Below are positions 20,433 through 29,199 of a stretch of 64,000 nucleotides of DNA, piece by piece. The translations under genes were made by a program, and so were the position numbers. Under the pieces are notes generated by a model. That model was given only the letters and a program-made list of their open reading frames with translations. It had not been told where the DNA came from and ran no database searches. This DNA is from Mesostigma viride (taxonomy: Eukaryota; Streptophyta; Mesostigmatophyceae; Mesostigmatales; Mesostigmataceae). Position 1 is the stretch's first letter; every line of letters begins with the position of its first letter. The stretch lies in the NCBI GenBank assembly GCA_009746045.1, contig RPFO01001338.1:189887-253886 (forward strand), given 5' to 3'.

Positions 20433-21085
20433 GGCGGATGAACTTTGCGTCGGTGTACTTCTTGTACGGTGAAATAGCTCTAGATCGTTAGCAGCCTGGC
20501 ATACTGACCCCGACTAAAGGTCTTTGTTGCGGTAACCATCTATTGGCTAGCTCAACCGGCAAAGACCGCCTCTCAATTGACCCCATCAAGTCTGTCAACG
20601 GGTGCAGGCGATAGTCTCGTCCTACAAGGTGGACCAGCAGTAACCCTTTCCCGCACACCAGTTATCACTGCCAGGAACTTTACAAACTGCCATAGCTACC
20701 TTCTTCAGCGCGTATCCTTGGCCCTCGCCCACCATAGGTTCTTAACCGCGCTCACAGCCGTGCCATTTGTTCATTCGAAGCCCTCGAATAAACACCAGCA
20801 CTGGTATGTGAACTGCATACAAAATACATATACGTATTTTTTCCAGGTAAATAGGTGTACGTTTATTCCAAATATAGCCAATAGTTAATCGCCTAGGGCA
20901 TCAAGATGTCAGTGTACATATACGTATTTTACATCTGCTTTCCGAGTGACAGTGCTCCATCAGCCATTTTGCTCGTTCCGGTGTCGTCCCCGTCGTCCCG
21001 CTTTTGGACGGTTCAGTTCAGTTCAGTTCAGTTGTTTCCCACGCCGCACATGGGCCGCAGAGAGTCTATCTGGCTGTCCGCGACA
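20433..21085. other. Upstream region of TFIIE-beta, no gene seen
   Basis: This is probable promoter and intergenic DNA of the minus-strand gene. A phrase CATATACGTATTTT occurs twice (about 20827 and 20917). No ORF with recognisable features was found. Confidence 0.5.
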
Positions 21086-21093
21086 CTCCCGGA

Positions 21094-22425
21094 TAGGGTT
21101 GGGTCCACGAGTACTAAGTCCACGAGTAGAAAAGGCGAGTACCGAGTAGTGAGTACTACTCACTACTCGGTACTCGCCATTTTTTTGGAGCCCGAGTAGT
21201 ACTCCGTACTCGTACTCGCCGACTTTTTTTAGCCCGAGTAGTACTCGGTACTCGTACTCGCCGACTTTTTTTAGCCTGAGTAGTACTCGGTACTCGTACT
21301 CGCCGACTTTTTTGAGCTCGAGTACTACTCACTACTCGTACTCGTGAAAGTATCAGATACTCGAGTAGTACACGAGTAGTACTCATGAACCTGAGATGGT
21401 CGAGTAGTACTCGAGTAGTACTCATGTTCTGAGGACCCATTTCACCGGAAAATGTTCTGAGGACAATCATCATGGTTGTCATGAATAGCGAGACATTCGA
21501 CACGGGTCGACACTGGCTGGCCCGGCCTCACAAGTTCGCAGCCGGCTCGGAAAGGAAAAATGCACAGGTCGGACAAATACAAATAAAATGTGATTCAAAT
21601 ACTTTTGGCTGCTTACCGGTCGCCGTTGGATTAATCTAAATATTTTGGTCAAGGCCGGTTTCACCGTTGGATTAATTTAGATTTTTTGGTCAAGGCCGGT
21701 TTCGCCGTTGGATTAATCTAAATATTTTGGTGAAAACTTTTTCGCCGTTGGATTAATCTAAATATTTTGGTCAAAGCCGGTTTCACCGTTGGATTAATCT
21801 AAATATTTGTTGCCGAACGGGGTTCACCGTTGGATTAATTTAGTGGACTAAATATGCAACATTTATAAATCAAATGCGCAAATACGGCCAAATATCATTT
21901 ATATTTGTCCGACCTGTGGAAAAATGCCACCGGCCACTGCCCTGCCCACGGCTATGATCGCCGCCATCATTCTCTTCTTGTCATCATGTCGGACTTGCAA
22001 GGCTGTTGAGCATTATTATTTATTTGTTGTCTCTTTTCATAAAGTATTGTTATTTTCAGAAATTATATATATATTTGGCCCGTTACTTCATAGTTTTTTT
22101 TGTAAATTTTAGGGAAATTGTATCAGCCAATAGTATCGCAGGTACTCGAGTAGTACTCGAGTACTACTCGGTACTCGTACTCGCCGACTTTTTTTAGCCT
22201 GAGTACTACTCGTTACTCGTACTCGCCTACTTTTTTGAGCTCGAGTACTACTCGCTACTCGTACTCGCCTACTTTTTTGAGCCCGAGTAGTACTCGGTAC
22301 TCGTACTCGCCAAGTTTTTCTGAGCCCGAGTAGTACTCGGTACTCGTACTCGCCGACTTTTTTTAGCCTGAGTAGTACTCGGTACTCGTACTCGCTGCCA
22401 AAAATCCAGCGTGGACCCAACCCTA
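21094..22425. mobile_element. Non-autonomous hAT-type DNA transposon
   Basis: The ends are perfect inverted repeats (TAGGGTTGGGTCCACG / CGTGGACCCAACCCTA), flanked on both sides by the 8-bp target duplication CTCCCGGA (21086-21093 and 22426-22433). An 8-bp duplication with TAGGG-type ends is diagnostic of hAT elements. Both subterminal regions (about 21110-21420 and 22139-22400) are arrays of GAGTACTCG-type words, with units such as GTACTCGTACTCGCCGACTT followed by a T-run. In hAT elements such subterminal repeats bind the transposase. A further tandem repeat lies at 21617-21843. No transposase ORF is present. Confidence 0.9.
21617..21843. repeat. About 42-bp tandem repeat inside the hAT element
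   Basis: Six imperfect copies carry the core GCCGTTGGATTAATCTAAAT followed by ATTTTGGTCAAGGCCGGTTT. Copies vary between CACCGTTGG and CGCCGTTGG, and the last is shortened. Confidence 0.85.
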
Positions 22426-22443
22426 CTCCCGGAGCTACACCAG

Positions 22444-22582
22444 TGTATACAGGGGGGGGGTGGGGGGTGGGGGGTAGGGGTAGACCCCCCCCCATACCCC
22501 CAAAACTGGGGGGGCGGGGGGTAAAGGGTCGGAACCCCCCCCACACACACACAGAAAATGGGGGGATGGGGGGGGGGGGGGG
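22444..22582. repeat. G-run/C-run low-complexity DNA
   Basis: Runs of 6-14 G or C alternate with short spacers and one CA repeat. Several GGGG runs in a row could form G-quadruplexes. The piggyBac-like element lies directly at its right edge, and a C-run (24325-24337) follows soon after that element. Confidence 0.8.
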
Positions 22583-22586
22583 TTAA

Positions 22587-24303
22587 CCCTTAAATCGTCA
22601 CGGGTCCGTTATAATGGTCCCAGTCGAACTGGGACCATTTAAACGGACCGAGTTTGTGGCAGAACTGGGCGCCGCGCCACTTTGAATTTAACGGTCAACT
22701 CGACGGATCCTGAAAGCTGGCCACGTGGCCTATCCGCAGCACTTCTCAGACCGTCCATCGGACACTTGGCCAGGGTGCTACGCGCTTGCAAGTCCAGGGG
22801 GGTACCATGGTCGAACGAAGACGACGTGCATAAAAATAATTTTGTCGTGCATGCAATATTCCGGCTATGGCGAAGCAAAAGATGATTGGGGCAGGAGCAC
22901 GGATGATCAGATTGCGCTGAAATTTTGTGGAAATATTATTTATGTCATAAACATGCTGCATACCTAGCTGCGGAACAGATAGAAATGCGAATGTAGGCTT
23001 CGGAGCAATTTTTCCTTGCGGCAGCTCGTTAGGGCGGCCAGGCGATGAGCATGCCAGGGCTACGTCATTAATCGCAGCGAAAGTCCATTTGTTTGCGCAC
23101 TGATGCAATATATAAATTGTTTTTAGCATTTGTGGTTAGTGGCGTGTTGAAAAAAGCCGCGGTGGATACATCTACAATGTGGGGGTGCTGGCTCCCGCAA
23201 GCAAGGTAACGTCCGGTCTCCAGCTGGTACGTATTTGAGCGCTGGCGTCTTGTAAGAACCCAGTATATATAGTTTAACGTTTGGCACTTGTTCGTAGGCT
23301 TGTACTAGAAGGTTTGTAATCGTTTTTTTGTGGTTTGCTGCTTCTTTGCACAGGCTTGTCAATTGGTTGGTGTACGCCAATGTCGGGCAGATTTTAGCCC
23401 ATATTCACTTCCGTTCAGCCAATATTAGCCTTATGGTGGTGAGAACACGGTCGGGGTCGTTCATGGATAAGATATATGTAATACCAAGGTGATTATCCCT
23501 CGCTCATGCAGGTCGAAAGTAGTGTTTCCATGGCAAGCTTTCTGCACCACTTCATGTCTTGCTAGCTTCTTGTTGTGTGCTCCTTGCAAGCTAGAAACAT
23601 GACCCTGCTGGCATGGCAGCATGTCCAGCTTAAACCATTTGTTTTTCTCATCATTGACAACACTTTAGGGGTGCTTTTTTATACCTTTGCTGCACTAGTA
23701 ATCTCCACCTTGCTATGCCTCCTCCTTGCGACCGTCCGTGTGCGTATGGTTGATTGCACAAGCTTTATACCCAATGCATAGAATGGCAGTAGCTCTGTAT
23801 GCTGGGGCTGTGCATTTGGATGCATTTGTGGTTGTTTATGATGATGTTGGCCAGGTTGCCACAAAGAAACTATACGGTAGTGCTAGCGAAACACACCCTA
23901 AAAACTGGGGCCGTTATAACGGACTGAGTTATTTTGGGCATTTTGCTAGCTGTGGTAGGCAGCTCTCTGCCATTTCATGATGTGAGTGCATCTATGCCAT
24001 GCCTGTGAGTATAGCAAACTACCTTTGAAGGGCCAAGCCCAACTGATTTGTATAAATGGTTTATATTGCATGGTATAGGTCTCATACCCTTTTTTTTTGG
24101 TACCCCCTTGGGGGGCATGCTATTTATAGCACCCTTGGAGCATGGAAATGTGACCAACAACATGACCCCATCAAAACTTGATATAAAAGCATGCTTGGAT
24201 ACAAGGGTGGGCCAGAAAATGTTATTGGGCTTGATACTAGCGTGTTTGCAAAGATAGGTCAACTCAGTCCGTTCTCGTGGTCCCAGTCAAGACGGTTTAA
24301 GGG
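22587..24303. mobile_element. PiggyBac-like element, non-autonomous
   Basis: The ends are inverted repeats CCCTTAAATCGTC / GACGGTTTAAGGG (one mismatch in 13), bounded on both sides by TTAA (22583-22586 and 24304-24307). A TTAA target with CCC-starting ends is characteristic of piggyBac. A further inner inverted match (GGTCCCAGTC / GACTGGGACC) lies near both ends. The 1.7-kb interior has no frame longer than about 127 codons and no transposase motif. Confidence 0.75.
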
Positions 24304-24307
24304 TTAA

Positions 24308-25400
24308 GGGGTTTTGGATGCAGACCCCCCCCCCCCTGAAAAACTTTTACCAAGTTGGGTAGCGAATTGAGGAATCTAGATGGGCCGGCATTGGGTATGT
24401 TTCGGGGATGAATAGGGGTCATTTTGGTACCAAAATCATAGCCCTTGTACAAGTGCGTGTATAGACTGGCGGTATCATCAGTATACTGAATAAGTGCTGG
24501 GCAGTATTTCGACCCTTTCGACTGTATATGGCCATCCCTCTATCAATGTTTTTTTTAGTGGCGATATGCCGCCAAAAGTGGCGGTGTGGCACTATTTTTG
24601 GCAAAATGTGGCGGTGCCACCCACTTTGACAGGGCACCCAAGAACCCACAATTTGGCCGTGCTGTTCTACTTTGTAGTTTCGTTTCGCCACAGGGTGGCC
24701 GTGCCTGAAGTTCACTCTAGTACAGGTTACGCCACAATTGGCGGTGTCAGCCGGTCTTCCGGCCGGCGTTCCGCCACAAGCCTCCCTAGTACTAGAACTA
24801 CTATGAGTACTACTATGACTGACTGACTTACTGACTGCATAGTGCATGTACGTAGAGCCCGGCCAAGTGCCAAGTGGCAAGTGGCCCGCTGCCAGAGACC
24901 AGAGTGCACTGTGCAGACTGCAGCTTGTGTGCATTTTCACTTTTCAGGCTTCAGCTGGCTGGCGGCCTGGCGGCTGGCGCCTCAGTCACTCGCCAGCCAT
25001 ACTGTACAGTACTGTAGGTACTGCATTTACTAATGTGTTTCGACTTTCGGCACTACAGTAATCGTTTTGTTAAGCAGTGGCTGTAGTAGTAATCGTTGTT
25101 GTTAATTTACCAAGTAAGATCTTACGCCCGGCGCCGATGCCTGAGACGGAGACGCTCGCCCGCCTTGTGTACAGGCATTAGACCCCTTCTGAAAAAACTA
25201 CCCCGACTGAAGTACCCCGACTAAAATAGTCGGGATTTTTGTCGGGGTACACCGGTCGAAACGGCACGTTTCGCCCCTTCTGAAAAAACGGACACGGGTC
25301 GGACGGCAGCAGGTAGCCCTTGCACTCTGAGACCGCGTAAGGGGCCTGTTACGCTGGTGGCGCCACTGGCGCCAACTACTTACGCGGACAGCTACGATTT
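24308..25400. other. Intergenic, no gene seen
   Basis: The stretch contains GCCGCC/GGCGGT-rich words (24560-24790). It also has a small hairpin GTACCCCGAC ... GTCGGGGTAC (about 25212-25250), bracketed by the 16-bp direct repeat CCCCTTCTGAAAAAAC (25183-25198 and 25274-25289). Confidence 0.5.
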
Positions 25401-25484
25401 AAAATTTTGAATAACGCGCGTCGGCAATATTGCATGTTGCACTACAATTCACGACCGAATTCGTTCGGAAGTCGCGTGCACGAC

Positions 25485-26438
25485 ATGGCGGACGATGGGA
25501 ATGCGCCTGCGCCTGCGGCGGAAACGACCAGGACTAGGCTCACCTGGACAGGCGACAATGGTGGCCAACAACGCATGGACCTGCTGATAGGGCATGTCCA
25601 TGCGTTGGACAATGGGAAAGGGCGAGGATTTTGGACACAAATATGTGGAATTCTGGCTGGGGTGCCCCTTTTTGCAGGGTTCGACATAGTGGGCAAGCCA
25701 GAAAAAATTAGTGTGCCATTCAACGAACGCATGCAGCAGTTCCAGCGTGATTATGCCGACCGCCTGAAAGGCAATGGGGACGGTGGCCGGACGGGGCAGC
25801 CCCTCAACCTTAATGAAAGCGAGAGGCTGCTCCTGGACATCCACCGCAGGCGGGAGTCTTTCAATGCGTGCGAAAAGGCCGAGATGGAACAACGGGCAGC
25901 CCACGCCCAGCAAGTCGAAGACATGATCACTCAATCCGCCAACGGGACCCGCCCCAGGAAACGGACTGCAGCAGAAGCAGCCGCCGGATGCAGCTCGTTC
26001 GTGCCAACTGAGCCCATTCCCGGCCAGGAGCTGGAGCAGGACGATGCATCCGGCGGGGACTCATCCTCGGGCGGCAAGCGTCGCAGAGGCGGGGGAGCAA
26101 GCGCCTTCGCTGACAAGCTGCAGCAACTCGCCATGTACCAAGCTGAACATGCGGTAACGAAGCAAGAGCGCGAGGAGAAGGCGGCCATTGAGGAGAAGCG
26201 ATGGACGCAGGAGTACAACATCCGTGCCGACACCCTGGCCGAGGCCAAGAGGGCTTCACAGGTGCGCGAGGGACTGCAGCGAGAAGAGCTAGAGGAGAGG
26301 AAAGCGGCTCGCGCTGCCAAGGACGCACGAGATGACAAGGCACTTGAGTTACAGGCTAAAACAATGGAGAACATGATGGCGATGGTAGGGGGCATGCAGA
26401 CCATGTTCCTTAAAATCTTCGAGAAGTTGGACAAGTAG
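25485..26438 (+). CDS. Coiled-coil protein with possible Myb/SANT-like N-terminus
   Basis: The frame is open from 25407, but the ATG at 25485 (MADDGNAPAPAAETTRTRLT) is the more natural start, giving 317 residues. Roughly residues 18-110 hold a tryptophan (LTWTG), aromatic and hydrophobic positions (FWTQICGILAG) and a basic end (QQFQRDYADRLKG), loosely like the Myb/SANT-like DNA-binding regions of transposon accessory proteins. A basic nuclear-localisation-like patch follows (RPRKRTAAEAA and GGKRRRGGG). The C-terminal third is a long charged helix rich in E, K, R and A (QEREEKAAIEEKRW to ERKAARAAKDARDD), ending in a methionine-rich amphipathic segment (MENMMAMVGGMQTMFLKIFE). No introns are needed. 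It may be a host gene or the accessory protein of a DNA transposon; no terminal inverted repeats were found around it. Confidence 0.55.
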   Translation: MADDGNAPAPAAETTRTRLTWTGDNGGQQRMDLLIGHVHALDNGKGRGFWTQICGILAGVPLFAGFDIVGKPEKISVPFNERMQQFQRDYADRLKGNGDGGRTGQPLNLNESERLLLDIHRRRESFNACEKAEMEQRAAHAQQVEDMITQSANGTRPRKRTAAEAAAGCSSFVPTEPIPGQELEQDDASGGDSSSGGKRRRGGGASAFADKLQQLAMYQAEHAVTKQEREEKAAIEEKRWTQEYNIRADTLAEAKRASQVREGLQREELEERKAARAAKDARDDKALELQAKTMENMMAMVGGMQTMFLKIFEKLDK

Positions 26439-26734
26439 ATAGGAATGCAACCAAGTGTGGTAGTGCAGGGTCTAGGGTTATTATTGAATGACCCATTTCC
26501 CACGTGGATGGGATAATAATGTTGTGTACGTCCATCACCAACTAGAACATGGCACACATGTGTAGCCCCTTCTTATTTCTAGGTCTTGTGATTTTATATT
26601 TGACCTAATCAATATGTATAAATAATTCATTTGCAATGAGGGTCTCTATTGATTTCTATGCTACTTGCATACATGTTGTGACACAAAATTGGCGTGCACG
26701 TGTAAGCCGTGAGTATAGTGGGTTGATTGCAGGC
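26439..26734. other. Intergenic, no gene seen
   Basis: This is AT-richer DNA between the coiled-coil gene and the satellite. It may include the 3' UTR of the gene; no canonical AATAAA was recognised. Confidence 0.4.
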
Positions 26735-27920
26735 CACCCATCAAATGACCTTGGATTAGGCTGAAACTTGGAACGTGGGTTTTGGGTTAGCTAATCAAGA
26801 GGTATTCCAAGTTTCAGCCAAATCCAACATCATTTGATGGGTGGCCTGCAACCAACCCACTAGCACTCCTTACACGTGCACGCGTGCACGTAGCTACCCA
26901 CCCCAGCCTGCAATTGGCTACCCTTGACCCACCCATCCTTTGGAGCTGAAACTTGGTAGAACCCTTGGGTACCTGTCCCAAAACCCACCTTCCAAGTTTC
27001 AGCCAAATCCAACATCATTTGATGGGTGGCCTGCAACCAACCCACTAGCACTCCTTACACGTGCACGCGTGCACGTAGCTACCCACCCCAGCCTGCAATT
27101 GGCTACCCTTGACCCACCCATCCAGTGGAGCTGAAACTTGGTAGAACCCTTGGGTACCTATCCCAAAACCCACCTTCCAAGTTTCAGCCAAATCCAACAT
27201 CATTTGATGGGTGGCCTGCAACCAACCCACTAGCACTCCTTACACGTGCACGCGTGCACGTAGCTACCCACCCCAGCCTGCAATTGGCTACCCTTGACCC
27301 ACCCATCCTTTGGAGCTGAAACTTGGTAGAACCCTTGGGTACCTATCCCAAACTCCACCTTCCAAGTTTCAGCCAAATCCAACATCATTTGATGGGTGGC
27401 CTGCAACCAACCCACTAGCACTCCTTACACGTGCACGCGTGCACGTAGCTACCCACCCCAGCCTGCAATTGGCTACCCTTGACCCACCCATCCAGTGGAG
27501 CTGAAACTTGGTAGAACCCTTGGGTACCTATCCCAAAACCCACCTTCCAAGTTTCAGCCAAATCCAGCATCATTTGATGGGTGGCCTGCAACCAACCCAC
27601 TAGCACTCCTTACACGTGCACGCGTGCACGTAGCTACCCACCCCAGCCTGCAATTGGCTACCCTTGACCCACCCATCCAGTGGAGCTGAAACTTGGTAGA
27701 ACCCTTGGGTACCTATCCCAAAACCCACCTTCCAAGTTTCAGCCAAATCCAGCATCATTTGATGGGTGGCCTGCAACCAACCCACTAGCACTCCTTACAC
27801 GTGCACGCGTGCACGTAGCTACCCACCCCAGCCTGCAATTGGCTACCCTTGACCCACCCATCCAGTGGAGCTGAAACTTGGTAGAACCCTTGGGTACCTA
27901 TCCCAAAACCCACCTTCCAC
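26735..27920. repeat. 185-bp satellite, six copies, with an inverted leading edge
   Basis: Units starting TTCCAAGTTTCAGCCAAATC recur every 185 bp from about 26804 to 27920 with very few differences (for example CCTTTGG versus CCAGTGG). Each unit contains TTTGATGGGTGGCCTGCAAC, a CACGTGCACGCGTGCACGT palindrome and an internal inverted match (CCAAGTTTCAGC / GCTGAAACTTGG). The leading edge (26735-26783) is the reverse complement of the first part of the unit, so the array begins with a hairpin. Identical 63-64 codon ORFs on both strands come from the repeat. Confidence 0.95.
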
Positions 27921-27927
27921 GCCACGG

Positions 27928-28001
27928 ATTCACGCCTTAAGTTGGGTTCGTGGTTTTTGGTCAACCCAACTTCAGGCGTGAACCCAACTTAAGGCGTGAA
28001 T
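27928..28001. repeat. 74-bp inverted repeat next to the satellite
   Basis: ATTCACGCCTTAAGTTGGGT is mirrored by ACCCAACTTAAGGCGTGAAT, and a partial third copy (AACCCAACTTCAGGCGTGAA) lies in the loop. It may be a small foldback element or the edge of one. Confidence 0.85.
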
Positions 28002-29178
28002 GATTCTACTAAATTCTACTAGTTTGAACTTAAGATAATTAAACATACTATTCTGAACTACTTTGAACTCGGAATGCCAGTACGGCGCCGCGCCGCGCTG
28101 ACCCCGCTGCCGGTAGGGTCATTTGAGGAGGGGTGGCATCCAGCCAAGGGTCCGCGGTCACAAAAACCACCACCGCCGGACAAAAAAGGCCGGGCCCGCG
28201 GTCCAACCATGACGCGTGGACCGCAACCGGCACCCAACGCTGCTGGTACCACGGTAGCGTCCAGGACCATGGTACCCGCCGGCCGCCGCCGGCAAGCCCG
28301 AGAGCCGGTGCCACCCTCGGACTCCTATTTGCGGTAACTATCCCTACTACCCACTAAAATGAACATTCTACTACTATTCTTCTCTCTCCGTACTCCATTA
28401 TTCTGTCACGTTTTCAAAACAAACCCACATGATGCACACACCTGACGCACACATGATGCACATAATGACGTGGCATGCGCCTGATGGTTCAAGTGACTTC
28501 GCACGTGGCGGCCAGGAAAAGCCACGTGGCAGGCACAGGTACAGTACCTACAACATTATCCACGTGGCATATTTCTACTGGTCCATAGGCTACTGACCAC
28601 GGTCCTGAGCCAACCCGGCGTGACGTACAGCCCTAGTCTAACATATTACACCTGGCAGATTTCTACTGGCACGTTGTCAGTAAACCACGGTTCTGCTCAC
28701 CCAGGGCCCACGAACCGCCACAGGAAAGTTTTTTACCCTCAAACCCCGCGGTTAACCATGGGCCCCGCGAAAATCCACCACCGTCAGCCCCTGGGACAAC
28801 CCTCTCTGGTACCGCGGTTCCAGGAAATTTTGCCCGGGCATGCCACCCCTCCTGTCATTTGCTGCACCAAAAAGCCAGCCCGCCACACGTGGCCGTGCCA
28901 AGCCCAATTTTAATTGGCTTAAAGCCACACATTGGCCGAGTAAACTGAAGTCGGTTTTCATAGTTCGAAACGCCACAAGTGGCCTAGCGCCACTAGTAAT
29001 GAAAACCTTAAAAAAAACACTGCCCTCTATCCCTAGTCACAGCTAACTAAGTTAGCTGTTTTTTGTTTGTTTGTTTGTTTGTTTGTTTGTTTGTTTGTTT
29101 GTTTGTTTGTGTTAACTTCCTAACTAACTTCCAATCCCGCGCGCCGTGTGGCCGCCCTTCGACACAAAATTTGGCGCC
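28002..29178. other. Intergenic, with clustered CACGTGGC motifs
   Basis: No recognisable gene. The G-box-like word CACGTGGC occurs at about 28503, 28523 and 28561, and ACACGTGGCC near 28886. A (GTTT)n microsatellite sits at 29063-29110. Confidence 0.5.
29063..29110. repeat. (GTTT)n microsatellite
   Basis: About twelve uninterrupted GTTT units. The sequence just to the left is the palindrome CAGCTAACTAAGTTAGCTG. Confidence 0.97.
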
Positions 29179-29199
29179 AATCTACTGCGTAGAATTTCC

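Noticed and set aside
21094-22425. GAGTACTCG arrays considered as a CRISPR-like or regulatory array
   Set aside because: They are direct subterminal repeats within a transposon with hAT ends and an 8-bp duplication; there are no unique spacers, and the window is eukaryotic.
26860-27874. Series of identical 63-64 codon ORFs on both strands every 185 bp
   Set aside because: They are products of the satellite repeat and show no independent coding signal.
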